From Ochotona curzoniae (lineage: Eukaryota > Chordata > Mammalia > Lagomorpha > Ochotonidae), in assembly GCF_017591425.1 (NCBI RefSeq), contig NW_024465751.1, positions 5,022,001 through 5,086,000 on the forward strand: a stretch of 64,000 bases of DNA. The letters run 5' to 3'. Made by a program: the position numbers and the translations under genes. The notes beneath the pieces are model-generated. The model made no database searches, had not been told where the DNA came from, and saw nothing but the letters and a program-made list of their open reading frames with translations. Below, piece by piece: positions 23,536 through 35,317 of the stretch (positions are counted from its first letter, which is position 1; every line of letters begins with the position of its first letter).

Positions 23536-24317
23536 GACAAATTTATTTAAGCCATGTCCTTGGAAAGAATTGTCGACCTATGTCTTTCCTGATTTTTTGA
23601 GAGGCATCATATTGGCGTGGCAAGAACTTTGAGTCTATAATCATCAAAGAGCAAAATCAAACTTCATCAGTATTATTAATCAGATTCTCCTATCTTCAAT
23701 GTCCATGATATATTTTAAAGGCCAAAAATGTACCCCAAATCACATTCGCTATCAGGTGAAATGTGGGAATAGTTTACTCGGTATCTAGTTGAAGTTCTTA
23801 CATAAATGAATTGTCTTTCCAAACTGCTTGCACTGTACTCCATCTTACCCCAAAGATGCAGTATGTGTTATTCTCGGAATCACATTGTGAAAAATACCAG
23901 AATGTTAAACAGCTCCTAAGGGATCTATTTTTGCCTGGCTTCACAAGGTCATTCAAATGAGCTCTTCACGCTTTGGTTATCAATCAAATCAAAAACAATT
24001 GATCTACTCAAAGCATGTCAGTGATGTATTGATCTATTGATTGAACTCTAGTCTAATACAATAAAGGTATTGAGAGCTACATTACATGGAGAACTGACCA
24101 AATAAATGACCCTGTGCAAACACTGTCCTCTCTTTCTTAATCATTGTTGTTAATTTATAAATTGATTTTAAGTTTGCTAACATATAAATCCATGAGGTAT
24201 CACATCAAAAGAAACAGTGCCCACAGGCCTTCTTTATCTCTCATGCTTTTATCCATAAAAGAGGAATAGTATTGAGTCTCCAGTTAATGACTAAAATGTG
24301 GTAATATTAATGCTGAA
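23536..24317. other. Unassigned AT-rich sequence
   Basis: No gene or clear repeat was recognised. Confidence 0.4.
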
Positions 24318-24500
24318 CAGAAACTTTGGGTCAGATGAAATTGATGTGAACACTAGCTTTGCCAATTCTTTTAAGATGTTGGGCAATGGAATTAACCTGC
24401 TTATACCTCAGTATTTGTAAGCCACCTAAGTGGCTATGAAAACAGCAAATACCACACGGGGCTATTGTAAGAAAGAGCTAGGATTAAAACCTACAAAAGC
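24318..24500 (+). mobile_element. MIR
   Basis: AAACTTTGGGTCAGATGAAA, TAGCTTTGCCAATTCTTTTA, GTTGGGCAATGGAATTAACC, TGCTTATACCTCAGTATTTG and GGGGCTATTGTAAGA follow the full MIR core order, including the 'gggcaagtyacttaacctctctgtgcctcagtttc' line. Confidence 0.7.
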
Positions 24501-25761
24501 TTTTATTTTGGAGCATTATGCTTTGGAAGTGCTCTGTAAAAATAGCCTCACTCTTCTTACTTTTTTTGAACACCTCTCACCATCTACATCTTTCCTGTAT
24601 TTTCTAGTATCATTTCCTTCATCTTATATATGCTGATCAGCTATCAGACGAGTTGGCCACTGCTGTTTGTCTACCAAAATCTATTCATGATTTCTTTGAG
24701 TACAAGGATTCTTTGAATTATCTGGGCACATGGGTTGCAAATTATAGCCCTAATGTCTAATTCCTCTAGATAGATAGATATGACTGTACGAGTCGCTAGC
24801 ACTCAATAGGTTGTGAGATGTTTTGTCAACAACTATGACGGAATTGAGGCATGCTCTTTTCTGTCTTGTTATTTCTTTATATTGGATAGTGTGTGAATAT
24901 TTTCACTAGAACTGAAGTATATGATGGGAAGATAGAAATGGAGAATGGAGAAATGGAAAAGATGCAAGGATCATGGAATTATCAAAGAATTGCTGGGCCT
25001 TCCACCAGGATTTGTGTCCAAGGAAAAGGAATATACCCATAGTTTGTCGAAGTCCCCCATTACCTGAATCTAAGGAGCCATACTGTGCTCACACTAGTAA
25101 AAGATGTCACTTTGGCACGTGGATCTTGGTGCTGACTGGGAAATAACCATGTGTTCATCAGGACTTGTCTCCTCAAACTTACACAGTTGTTTCACCTCTG
25201 ATATCTTAATGTTAATAGCTGATGGAGTGAGGGTCTTTTTATCTGTTTGTGGGGGCTAGGATGTCACCTGTGTGGTCTCTGTCACCATCCTGGCTTAACC
25301 CGTGCTCATTCCTCCATCCCCACCATAGCTAGCTTCCACCAGATACCAGATTCTGGGGCCACCCAACTCTGAGCTGTAATTTCCAAACTGTACTCTGAAA
25401 AACACGTTTTCCTGCCCCAAGAACAATCTTTCAGGTATTTCAGTTAGAGTACTGAAGGCAGAGTAACGTGCTGTGATAGCCACGAGCAGAATAAGGATCT
25501 ATTTGTGTTAGTACATGATGACTGTCAGACTTCTTGCTTTAATTATGCCATATGGATGACTGTAAAAGAGATTAGAATAAATTATGTGAATGAACTTATT
25601 GTCCTTCAATTCAATCTAATTCAGAACAATACAATTCAGCCAATCTCCCAGGGTTCTCTGGGATTTAAATATACGCTATGTTTATTTCAGCCTAACACAG
25701 GGCTGAGGGTTAAGGCTGGATTCTGTCCTCTTCCTTCTTAAATGAACTGTGTAAATTTTGG
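24501..25761. other. Unassigned sequence
   Basis: About 1.3 kb without a recognised gene or repeat, apart from a short GATA run near 24770. Confidence 0.4.
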
Positions 25762-25896
25762 TGCCAGAGATGTGGCACAGTGAGTAAAGCCACCCTTGTT
25801 GTGCTGTCATTCCATGTGGGTGCATTTGGAGAATGAGGCGGTGGATAGAAAACGTCTCTCTCTAAGTGTGCCTTCTGCATAAATCTGCTTTAAAAG
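25762..25896 (+). mobile_element. CSINE with large internal deletion
   Basis: The head TGCCAGAGATGTGGCACAGT is joined to the 3' block TTTGGAGAATGAGGCGGTGG and the tail. The whole centre (about 190 bp) is missing. Confidence 0.75.
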
Positions 25897-26984
25897 AATA
25901 CATTTCCTTGAGCTTCCGCATTTTTCTCTTTATCAAATGTGTCATAAAATCAATATTTGTGTAGCATGAAGTGTTGTTTCAGCACAATGAACATATCTTG
26001 AGAAATTAAAACTTAGAACATTTCTAAGGAGTTACAACCAGCTTTATGAAAGTGGATGTTGACTCAGAAATTCGATAGAAGAGAACTACAAAGTGGAAAC
26101 CAAAAAGCTGCTGCTGGGTCAGTTGGCAGTACCTCCTACTGAGACTGAGAATTTGCACTTCTGCACTTGGGTCTGCCTTTCACACCTGCCCCCAACCCAA
26201 TGCCTGCCCTCTGTGAGGAGACACAAGCCTGCTATTCATCATGGTTTTCACATTCCATCAAGAATGTGTTGCTTTTCCAGTCCGATGGAACAGACGGCTG
26301 ATTGGCAAAGCAGTCAGACACCTGTTGAGGTTGAGTCATTCCTATTCACAGGCCGTGTCTTACAGCCTGGATGCAGAGTGCTGAGATAAGGATGAGAGTT
26401 CTGGCTAGCCCAGTCTGGTGCAGCTGATGCTCTCATTCATTGGCGGCTTTTAAGGGAAACCAGAGAGCCATGGTCTAATTTCACTTGCTCCTCATCTTCT
26501 TTTGACAGAGGGATATTTGCAGTGGTATGGTCATGCACATTCGTTCAGGCTCAGGAAACTTAGAAAGAATTATGATGGGCTTGAAGGAAACAAAGTATTT
26601 CATGGAAATTAAAATGAGTTGTGGTGGCATTGATACAGTGCTTCCTCCAATCCCTAAAGCTTTCTTCTAACATATACAGCTTTGCTAGCAAATTACTTAA
26701 ATTAAGGTCCAGGCTATAATATCATTTCCAGAACTGGCCAATATGTGTTTTGAGAGAAACTGGTTCCATCGGTCAAGAATTTCTTGATCCTCGCTAAAAC
26801 TTGTAATTTGTTAAACATATCTATGGATATTACAGCTTTTCTAGGAATCAAATGTCCTCAGTATTGCAATTTCTAGGTCAGTCTAAATAATTAACTCTAA
26901 ATTGTCTCACCAGAGTTATTGCAGTGAGGGAAGGGGCTTGGGGTTGTAATGTATGTCGAAGTGGATTTGAAATCTTGGAAACAA
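25897..26984. other. Unassigned sequence
   Basis: No repeat was recognised. The 98-codon frame at 26093-26389 has a slightly higher GC content but no domain and no convincing splice context. Confidence 0.4.
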
Positions 26985-27140
26985 GTTTCTTATGTTTGTT
27001 TTTGCTTTTTCTCTACTAATGTGGTATTAGTTCAAAGGGAACAGATTCAATGTAGTTCAAAGGATATAATTGTAAGGATAGGATGACAATGCCTTTCCTG
27101 TCCCTTGCCTTCCTTCCTCTCTTTGCTGGCCTTCCATTAT
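26985..27140 (-). mobile_element. LINE-1 3' UTR remnant
   Basis: CTACTAATGTGGTATTAG, AAAGGGAACAGATTCAATGT and AGTTCAAAGGATATAATTGT are followed by a pyrimidine-rich tract (27090-27125). This mirrors the reversed lagomorph LINE-1 3' UTR. Confidence 0.5.
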
Positions 27141-27336
27141 TATCAAAGTCTTTATGTTCCACTGGCATAAAAAAATTAAAAACAGTACAAACTATAAAGG
27201 AACTAGTTCAGTGGGAATACAGGCAAATGATAGAAACGATAATAAAATGAAAAGACAATTGTTTCATTCCTATACAGTTAATTAATATATCAGTTACTTA
27301 AAAATACTCAATTGCAAGAAGCAACTTTTCCACTTA

Positions 27337-27560
27337 AGAAATGTGCAGGGGGGCTCTGATGTTATGGCATTGAACATAAAACTGCTATCTGTCCTGCTGG
27401 CATCCAATACAGACACCAGTTTGTGTCCTGGCTGTATTACTTCCGGTCTACCTGGGGAAAGCAGAGGAAGATGGCCCAGGTATGTGGGCCACTGCCATTC
27501 ATATAGGAGAACTGCTAGAAGCTTCTCAGCCTGAATGAACCGGTTGGCACAAGATCTCTC
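27337..27560 (+). mobile_element. CSINE, eroded
   Basis: Recognisable blocks are ACAGACACCAGTTTGTGTCC, GGGGAAAGCAGAGGAAGATG, GCCCAGG and AACTGCTAGAAGCTTCTCAG. The head is altered. Confidence 0.65.
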
Positions 27561-27595
27561 CCCACTTTTTTTTTTTTGTAATTTTGACATTCAGA

Positions 27596-27760
27596 TAAAT
27601 AAATATTAGAGATATAGTCAAAAGTCCCCAATAGACAGTTCTCAGATAAAGTACAAACAGCCAGCAAATACATGAAAAAAAAATCTCAATAACAGTAGCT
27701 ACTGGGGAAATGCAAATCTTAAGGTTTTATAAAAATCTGATCGGTAATGCCTTTCTTTCA
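27596..27760 (+). mobile_element. LINE-1 ORF2 C-terminal fragment
   Basis: CCCAATAGACAGTTCTCAGA, CAGCCAGCAAATACATGAAA and CTGGGGAAATGCAAATCTTA match the order of the conserved LINE-1 segment reading 'aatagacatttctc ... ggccaacaggcacatgaaaaaa ... gagaaatgcaaatcaaaa'. It is a short non-coding relic. Confidence 0.65.
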
Positions 27761-28447
27761 GAATATTAAACATAGACAAACCAAAACATAGATAAACCAG
27801 AATATAGATTAAACAGAAACAGGAGAAAACATGACTATTACAAAGCAAGATTGGAGTGTTTTTCTAAACTACGGTGACATAAACCTTCCTTCTTTCCTAT
27901 TGACAAGCTGGTCAAATACTCAGGTAATGGAGTTGCAGATTTTTTCTCACGTGATTACAGTCTATATTAGGCAGTTCACCTCTCTTAGAATAGAGTGTCT
28001 ATAAGCAAGCATGTCCCATAGCAGAATCCAAGCAATGCTACACAAAAACTGTAGTTGGTATTGGTTTCAGCTCACTATTCGGGAGGAGAACTAGTTGATG
28101 GGCTTCCCCCTCCCTCCCTGCTCAACCCAGAGTGATCAGGCATAAATAAAATGATTGGCATGCCATGGGTGGGTATGACAGTGAGAAAAGTCTTTGATTG
28201 GAGCTGCAAGGAGCTGAGTTTGAACCCTGGCTGTAGTGTTTGCTGGATTCTGAGGATTCTTCCTTTTGGTGTGTCAGAGATTTCTCTCCAGCAGGCCAAG
28301 TGAGATGAATCTCTAGACTTCCTTCAGATCACTACTCTGTGATGGAGAACATTGGGGCTGGAAGGAATGTCATTAGCTTAGCCTGGCTCCATTGCCATAG
28401 AGCCAGGCTTTACATTGGTAATACAGGAGCAGTACTACCTATCAGAG
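27761..28447. other. Unassigned sequence
   Basis: No gene or repeat was recognised. A short local repeat ACATAGAYAAACCA occurs near 27770-27800. Confidence 0.4.
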
Positions 28448-28718
28448 ACATTGTTTTTTAAATTTGACTTAGAGACATAGATGACAGAGATAAAGCTATA
28501 TTCTCTCCTGGTTCATTCCACAATTGCCCACCATGGTCTCTAGGCTGAAGCAAAAAGTCTGGTCACCAACCAGGTCTTCCAAGGGGTTGACCTATTGGGC
28601 TATTGCTGTTGTTTCCCAGGCTCTGATGAGCAGAAAGCTGGAGTCAGGAGCAAAGCGGGCTGAACCAGGCTTGCTGACAAGGGGTGTGAATATCTGAACT
28701 GCCACACCAAATGCTTCC
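28448..28718 (-). mobile_element. CSINE, eroded
   Basis: TTTAAATTTGACTTAGAGAC, TCCACAATTGCCCACCATGG, GGTCTTCCAAGGGGTTGACC and CAGAAAGCTGGAGTCAGGAG align in order with the reversed CSINE body. Confidence 0.65.
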
Positions 28719-30047
28719 TTCAATACTCTCTATTTCACAAGTTCATTCTGGGTGGTTCATGAGAGTGCACACATGATAATATAATATTAATATTATAATA
28801 TTACTAATGATAACTGTTAAATATCTTAAACACCCAAATAATTTATGTTTAATATTATTAAATAATTGCCACATTATATGATTTGACAGTCTTACGTATT
28901 AGAGAAAATGCTAACATTAAGATAAAATGAGTTTGCTCAGCTAATAACTTGTGGGCTTGCATTATGAAAAGGAGTATTTTTTTCTATCATTTCTAACATT
29001 TATGCTTTCTGGTAGCAATAGATCTACCGAGTTTGCAGCTAAACTGAATTATCTTGTAAAACATCTCAGTCTGACATACATCAAAGGCAGTTTCTAACTC
29101 AGAAGGAATCATGACTGCAGACCACTTAGCGTAAACGCTGCAGAATTTCCCCCTTTCTGCTATTGAATCCACTCCTTTCAAATGGAATGGAATGGAGCTC
29201 ACCTTTATAAAGGAAAAATGACTGAATAACATGTGTGTCTGTGATTTTTTTGTTTGCTTTGTTTTGTTTTTAAGAACATTCATGAGAAAATATCAGTGTT
29301 TAAAACCATTGAAACTTGAGCTGCCCTGTGACAGTTAGTGGATTCCCAGTTTCATCAGGTTCATTCTCTTTTTGTAGCTCTAAGAAACCTCTGGCCTGTA
29401 GGAAACTGCCGGGGACCCAGACGCACCAAGTGGGTGCCATGTCATTCAAGAAAACGATCTCATTTCTGGGTGAACAGGACTCGACTGTTCACCTTAATCC
29501 TGATTTTAATAGAGAACATCATGACGTGTTCTAAATGACTGATATGAATAAATGACATTTCTCTAAAACTATGGTATGGAAATTAGAATAATTACTCAAG
29601 AATATCTATAAGTGCCAACTTTATTATTTAAAATTGATCTTAGGTAAAACTGAAATCTAAAAAAAAATCTGAATAAATAATACCCCAGTATAATATGGCA
29701 AAACAATGCCTAGAGCATAGTAGAAACAGAGTTAACATTTAAAGGTCTTAAAACATATGTTGAATGAAGAGAAAAATCTATGAATCAATAGTTGTATGTT
29801 CGAGCCAATGTCATTGTTCTATTCTTTATTGAAAGATTGTCTTTTGAAACACTTTTGCATTTAAACATTAGTCATGTGCTAATGATTGTAAATTTCCATT
29901 CTAACCATTTGTATCCAGTTATTTATTTGAACTTGCCAAACAAGATACCTAATGGCTCTCAAATTTCTATACTCTTTCTGTAAATTATTCTTCCATAGAT
30001 TTATTCCAATCGCTTGTTGATATGTTAAAGAACACACAAGAATTGGT
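28719..30047. other. Unassigned AT-rich stretch
   Basis: It includes an AT-only palindromic tract (28775-28870). Otherwise I recognise nothing over about 1.3 kb. Confidence 0.4.
28780..28797. repeat. Perfect 18-bp AT palindrome
   Basis: TATAATATTAATATTATA is its own reverse complement and sits in a roughly 30-bp AT-only run. It could extrude as a hairpin. It is probably a chance product of an AT-rich microsatellite. Confidence 0.9.
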
Positions 30048-30440
30048 GACTTAACAACTACCCATAAAACTTTTTACAAGTCTGAAAATTGGGGCAAGAT
30101 TGGCAAAAAGGCTTGTCTTTGTTTCATGCAGCAGTAGGAGGCAGCTGAACTAAAGGCTGTAAGGGTTTTTCCAAGGTGGCTTAGTTGCTTGGCAAGGGCA
30201 TGTACACTGGCTGGCAAGCTCAGCTGGTGCTGAGGGCCATAGAGCTTGGTTCTTCTCCAAGTGGCTTTACCCACATGTTCTGGGCTCAGCATGCTGGCCA
30301 GCATTCCAGAAGAGGATGAGAGCAAGTGTTATCCTTCTTTAGTGATCTAATCCGGAGGTCACATGACATTGCTTCTGTAAATCATTCCATACTCTACCAA
30401 GGAAGTCAGTGTGACCTGATCATGTTGGAGGCCGAGAACC
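30048..30440 (+). mobile_element. Possible old MaLR-type LTR
   Basis: GGTGACTTAACAACTAC, GGCAAAAAGGCTTGTCTTTG, GCTCAGCTGGTGCTGAGGGC and TGATCTAATCCGGAGGTCAC followed by ATGACATTGCTTCTGTAAAT loosely follow the order of a MaLR LTR. The match is distant and the family name was not determined. Confidence 0.35.
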
Positions 30441-30579
30441 AGACTGTAATTATCAGAGTGGCAAGAGCAGAGACGTAGAGTGGAAGCCACATTTACAAGA
30501 GTCACTGTGCCATGCCTTTGTTCATCAGAAGACTGGGCACTCATTTTAGTAAAAGTCAAATGCAATCCTTAGTTGTTTG

Positions 30580-30642
30580 TCTCTCTCGCTTGTTTCTCTC
30601 TCTCTTTCACTTTCTCTCTCTCTCTGTATCTCTATCTCTTGT
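30580..30642. repeat. CT-rich simple repeat
   Basis: Imperfect (CT)n: TCTCTCTCGCTTGTTTCTCT and following. It is low complexity. Confidence 0.85.
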
Positions 30643-30799
30643 CTTCATTTTACTTAGGAAATATTGTCATCAAAATGTATCACAATCCTAACACTGTCTT
30701 TATCTTTAAGACAGTCATTCTTCTTCAAGTTGTCATCATCTCTTACCTAGTGACCTTTGGTATCTGCCTAAACGATCATACAATCTCTTCTCCATATCC

Positions 30800-31118
30800 A
30801 GGGACTGTCACTGTGGTGTAGTGAATTAAACTGCTACCTGTAGTGCCAGCATCCCATCTGAGCATCTATTAGAGTCTTAGTTGCTTGATTTCTGAGCAGC
30901 TCCTTGGCTAGTGTGCCACTTCCAATCTGTCTTCTTGCTGTTTTGCCTGGAAATGCAGTGGAAAATGGCCTGAGCGCTTGGACCTCTACTAAACACATGA
31001 AAGACTCAAAGGGAAATCTTGGTTCTCATTGCCAGTGTGGTTCAGCCCTGGCCATTCTGATCACTTGAGGAGAGAACCAGTAGATGGAAGATTTCTATCC
31101 CTCTCTGCTTCTCTCTTT
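30800..31118 (+). mobile_element. Old CSINE hosting a younger copy
   Basis: The head GGGACTGTCACTGTGGTGTA, then GCCAGCATCCCATCTGAGCA, GGAAATGCAGTGGAAAATGG and TTGAGGAGAGAACCAGTAGA lead into a CT-rich block at 31100-31117. Its tail region was the insertion site for the young CSINE at 31135. Confidence 0.82.
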
Positions 31119-31134
31119 AAAATCCTAAAGAGAG

Positions 31135-31463
31135 GGCCCGGCGCGGTGGCGCAAGTGGTTAAAGGTCCTCGCCTTGCACGCCCGGGATCCCATATGGGCG
31201 CCGGTTCTAATCCCGGCAGCCCCACTTCCCTTCCAGCTCCCTGCCTGTGGCCTGGGAAAGCAGTCGAGGACAGCCCAAAGCTTTGGGAACCTGCATCCGC
31301 GTGGGAGACCCAGAAGAGGCTCCTGGCTTCGGATCGGCATAGTATCGGCCCGTTGCGCTCACTTGGGGAGTGAATCATCGGACGGAAGATCTTCTTCTCT
31401 GTCTCTCCTCTCTGTATATCCGCCTTTCCAATGAAAAAATAATAAAAATAAATCTTTAAAAAA
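31135..31463 (+). mobile_element. CSINE, young reference copy
   Basis: This is the best preserved element in the window. The tRNA-like head GGCCCGGCGCGGTGGCGCAA carries an A-box-like TGGCGCAAGTGG at 31147-31158 and a B-box-like GGTTCTAATCC at 31203-31213. These would be the internal RNA polymerase III promoter. The body is followed by TGTCTCTCCTCTCTGTATAT and an AATAAAAATAAATCTTT plus A tail. A 16-bp target duplication AAAATCCTAAAGAGAG lies at 31119-31134 and 31464-31479. CpGs are largely intact, so it is recent. It encodes no protein and would depend on LINE-1 machinery. Confidence 0.98.
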
Positions 31464-31471
31464 AAAATCCT

Positions 31472-31473
<2 letters not shown>

Positions 31474-31508
<35 letters not shown>
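31474..31508. repeat. (GA)n microsatellite
   Basis: A GA run starts within the 3' target duplication of the young CSINE. It is probably an expansion of the AGAGAG end of that site. Confidence 0.92.
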
Positions 31509-31514
<6 letters not shown>

Positions 31515-32069
31515 GGGAATTGCAGAGTAACACATCTCAAACAGTAACATATGTTTCACTGGGAGTGTTGTAACTGTGTTTTATGATAGTGAACATTTTG
31601 AAAAATATATATGCACAGAAAGTAAAATATCTATCAACATTAGATTGGTAAAATTATTTCAGAATCATGAGGGGACTTTTAAAAAGCTGTGGGGAAATAC
31701 AGAATTAAAAGATAATATGTATTTCCACTTTCATCATACAGCTGTAACAACAAACTAAGAATTTATCCATTTATAAATTCGAGTTGATAGGAGAATTGTC
31801 ATGGCGAATCTCAAATAAGGAAAGTGATTTGTCTGTGGAACTGCTCCACTGTCTTCACTAAACCAGTCTCCTCAATAGAAGCAACTTTATTTTTGTAAGA
31901 TGATCTGGTCTTGCTTCCTTTCCAGGGACAACTGCTGCGTCTAACGTGGAGCCAGAAAACTCCCTGATTAGTTAACTTGGATGATGGCCCTGGGTAAAGG
32001 GCAAGTGAGCCTTAGTAACTAAATGTGTGCCTTAAACCTACAACCATGGTGCAGGATCCATTTAACATG
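31509..32069. other. Unassigned AT-rich sequence
   Basis: Nothing recognisable. Confidence 0.4.
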
Positions 32070-32190
32070 CATCATTTCTTCATTCAATCTTTTATTCTAC
32101 ATTTATTGTCCCCAACTATATGCCAGGTGCTTTACTAAGTAAAATGGCTGCCATGATAATTAAGTTTTGTCCCTGACATTTATGAAAACA
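32070..32190 (+). mobile_element. LINE-2 3' end fragment
   Basis: CATTCAATCTTTTATTCTAC, ATTTATTGTCCCCAACTATA, TGCCAGGTGCTTTACTAAGT and GTCCCTGACATTTATG follow the L2 3' phrase order. Confidence 0.6.
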
Positions 32191-32307
32191 CAGCCATTTA
32201 TTTAGCTGAGGCCAATTTTTTATTTTAGTTTCCTGGACGCCTTTTCCAGGTGTTTTTGAAAACTCTATGAAGTCGCAAACATTAATTCTCTGACTGCCCA
32301 ATTCTTT

Positions 32308-32632
32308 TTTTTTTTTTAATTGATTGATTTTTATTGCAGATATACAGAGAGGAGGAGAGACAGAGAGGAAGATCTTCCGTCTGATGATTCACTCCCCAAG
32401 TGACTGCATCGGCTGGTGCTGTGCTGATCTGAAGCCAGGAGCCAGGAGCTCCTCTGGGTCTCCCACATGGGTACAGGATCCCAAGGCCTTGGGCCGTCCT
32501 TGACTGCGTTCCCAGGCCACAAGCAGGGAGCTGGATGGGAAGTGGAGCTGCCAGGATTAGAACCGGCGACCATGTGGGATCCTGGTGCGTTCAAGGCGAG
32601 GACTTTAACCACTATGCTATCGTGTCGAGCCC
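32308..32632 (-). mobile_element. CSINE, full length, recent
   Basis: It runs from a T-rich start (reverse A tail) through CAGATATACAGAGAGGAGGA and CTTCCGTCTGATGATTCACT to a head ending GCTATCGTGTCGAGCCC. A 13-bp direct repeat TGCCCAATTCTTT at 32295-32307 and 32634-32646 is the target duplication. Confidence 0.97.
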
Positions 32633-32894
32633 ATGCCCAATTCTTTAGTACTCCTAGAGTTCTCAATTTATCCCTAGTGCCACATCACACTGCTGTTATC
32701 TTTCACTCATCCCTGGGTAATCCTTTCAACAAGGAATCTTGATTTCCCTGTCATATATTTTTTGTAAGGGAGTCAGCTAAGCTCTGTGACATGGAGCTGT
32801 TTCATATTGTCCCGGTCTATCATGTTGTTACATCTGCTTTTGGAGCCTGTCATCACTGAGTGAATTGACAGAGAATAAAATGATCATTTTCGTA

Positions 32895-33020
32895 GTCATC
32901 TATTTACTGAGCACCTGGCACGTGGGAGGCAAGTATCTGTTACATAGCCTTGCAAAGTTATTTCTCTTCTTGAATTTCAGTTTCTCCAACTAGCTTTCTC
33001 CAACTGGCTTGTGAGAATTA
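32895..33020. mobile_element. Possible MIR/L2 fragment
   Basis: TCTATTTACTGAGCACCTGG next to TTGAATTTCAGTTTCTCCAA resembles pieces of L2 and MIR-type consensus. It is too short and mixed for a family call. Confidence 0.35.
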
Positions 33021-33044
33021 GGTGAGCCGATGTATTTCTCATAT

Positions 33045-33445
33045 TTCAGGCTCCCTAGAAGCAGAGCCTGAGAGATGTGGTTAGCTCTCAGGAGAAGCTG
33101 CTAAGGAAGCGAGGAAAACAGAATCCAGCACTGAAGCAACAATGTGTGATTCTCATTTTGGTGACAATCTGATGGCACAGGATAAGCTGCTAGCCCTGGG
33201 ACACACGCTGCACCACAGACCCCTGCACTGACTGGAGGCGCTCAGTGGTAGTGGACGAGGATACAGTGGATCCCAACCCTAAGAACTCCGTGAAGTTACT
33301 GCAGCAGACCAAGAAAATCCTCTTGAAGGTTGCAAAGAAGAGTCCTGAGCAGAAGTGCCCAAACTGGGGAACAGGCACACCAATTCCTGAAGGAGATGAA
33401 ATCTGTGACAGTCTTCTCAGAACAGAGAAGAAAATCAGTGGAATT
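33045..33445. other. Unassigned, possibly repeat-derived, with a 76-codon frame
   Basis: It starts after a TTTCTCATATTTCAG tract with GGCTCCCTAGAAGCAGAGCC, a phrase I associate with old LTR-type repeats. The frame 33245-33475 is lysine rich (KKILLKVAKKSPEQK) but runs straight into the next CSINE. No domain is recognised, so a gene call is not supported. Confidence 0.3.
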
Positions 33446-33447
33446 TC

Positions 33448-33781
33448 GGCCCACTGCAGTGGCTCAGTTGCTTAATCCTCCCACTTTGAGCCCCGAGAAG
33501 CCATGTTGGCAATGGTTACCCTCCTGGCTGCTCCACTTCCCATCCAGCTCCCCTGCTTGTGGCCTGGGAAAGCAGCAGAGGGCTGCCCAAAGCCGTGGGA
33601 ATCTGCACCCCCGTGGGAGATGAGGAAGATGCTTCTGGCTCCTGGGTTCAGATTTGCTTGGCACCAGCCATTGGGCCATTTGGAGAGTGAACCAGTGAAT
33701 GGAAGATCCTTCTCTTTGTCTCCTTTTCTTTGTAAATCCACCTTTACGATAAAATAACACACATTTTTACAAAAAGAAATA
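33448..33781 (+). mobile_element. CSINE, full length
   Basis: GGCCCACTGCAGTGGCTCAG, then TTCCCATCCAGCTCCCCTGC, GGCCTGGGAAAGCAGCAGAG and GGCTCCTGGGTTCAGATTTG are followed by a CT-rich block and the tail GATAAAATAACAC. Confidence 0.9.
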
Positions 33782-34908
33782 AAATCGGTGTAACTAGTGA
33801 AAGTCAGCTTAAGAGTGAGGGCTTCCCACCCTGTATGCTAGTTAGTGGGAAAAGAGGCTTTTTGAGGATGATGCAAGCAAGTGGCTTTCTGGGGAGTAAG
33901 TTAGAATTAGCAAGACAAATTTATTTGCCAAGTGTGTCCTTGACATAAAATATTTGACCAAGACCATCACTCAAAATAGACTCTCTTGTTTCATAGTCCT
34001 ACCTGATAAGGAGATAGTTAGTGGTTTATATTGGGAAAAACCAAAAGCTTGACTTCTGGGTCCCATTAGGGTGTAGCATGGCAAACCAAGGTTTGATGTG
34101 GTGGATCTAGGATGAAATTCACTTCTTCTTAGGCAATCATCCAAACACTCTTAATACTTTTCCAACAGGACCCAAAAAGAACACATTGCAAATGTGTAGA
34201 CTGATATCAGCATGTGCTGGGAACAGCTCCAGACCGAGCTTTCAGCAGTTTGTAAAGATGCATATGAGGCACAAAGCAAAATACATGAATTGGCCTGACA
34301 CTGGAAGGGGGAACAAACATAATGTTCTCATAGGGTGTAGCCATTTGATTTTGTTTAGGGGCCCCTCAGGCAGTTGGGCAGGCTTTGAGCATCTGATGAT
34401 TCCAAAAGTAGGAATCAGAGAACACATCTTGCTAACACCCCAGCTATTCTACGGATAAAGTTAGGACATTTTAAAAATGAGATCAAGTGGGAGAGAGATT
34501 AATTTCAATCTTCGATGCTTCCAGCTGGGGATGGGAGAAGTATTGATTCATCTGAGAGATTGCTAATGGCAGGTGCGGCCTGTGGCTCACGCGCTCTCCT
34601 TTTCCATATGTTCTATAACAGGGAGTCGTATCCAGAGAGGCTGTGCACACTTATAGAACTTCAGGATCTCAATCTTTTTCCTCTCTGGAAAGCAATGCTT
34701 CTCCCTCACGTTCTTGGTGACTCCTGGGGGTGGGTGGTGCTTCCTCAGAGGGCAGGTTACCACCTGGAGTTTTGAAAGAACTATATGAATGTTAGCCTGT
34801 CTTTTTACTATGAAAAAAAGTTCAAATACATTCAAATTAGGGGATACTTGATTCCTCATCAGGTAGATGGCAGTAAAGTGAGCTCCTTGAATAGCATTTA
34901 GGCTGGTT
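33782..34908. other. Unassigned sequence
   Basis: About 1.1 kb with no recognised repeat or gene. Short frames (90 codons at most) occur on both strands. Confidence 0.4.
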
Positions 34909-35234
34909 TAAAAAAAAAAGTATTTTTTCTTATTGGAAAAGCAGATTTACAAGGAAAAGGAGAGACAGAGAAAAGATATTCAGTCTTCTGGTTCATTCCC
35001 CAAGTGGCCACAATGGCTGGAGCTGAACCAATCCAAAGCCAGGAGTCAGGAGCCTTTTCCAGATCTCCCACATGGGTGCAGGGTCCCAGGCCTTTGGGCT
35101 GTCCTTGACTGCTTTCCCAGCTCATAAGCAGGAAGCTGCTCGGGAAGTAGAGCAGGAGGGATGGGAGCCAGTGCCCATATGGGATTCTTGCACTTGAAGG
35201 AGGGCATTAGTCAATTGAGCTATTGTGTCAGACC
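34909..35234 (-). mobile_element. CSINE, full length
   Basis: TTATTGGAAAAGCAGATTTA, CCCCAAGTGGCCACAATGGC, CACATGGGTGCAGGGTCCC and CATATGGGATTCTTGCAC precede a head ending GAGCTATTGTGTCAGACC. Confidence 0.9.
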
Positions 35235-35317
35235 TTGGGCTAAGTCTTAAAGATGCAAGCATTCCTCAGGTAGAGGTAAGAAACAAGTGCTGTTCAACTT
35301 AAGGACAAAACCCGCTT

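Noticed and set aside
28775..28870. Replication origin or matrix attachment site
   Set aside because: AT richness and an 18-bp palindrome alone are not evidence, and such tracts are common in AT-rich mammalian DNA.
31147..31213. tRNA gene
   Set aside because: The A- and B-box-like motifs belong to the CSINE head. No cloverleaf or tRNA 3' half follows.
31061..31540. 159-codon minus-strand frame
   Set aside because: It is the antisense of the young CSINE plus the GA repeat, and the same peptide pattern recurs in other CSINE copies.
33245..33475. 76-codon lysine-rich frame considered as an exon
   Set aside because: It continues into a CSINE and ends there, and the upstream sequence looks repeat-derived. 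No splice donor was found at a sensible place.
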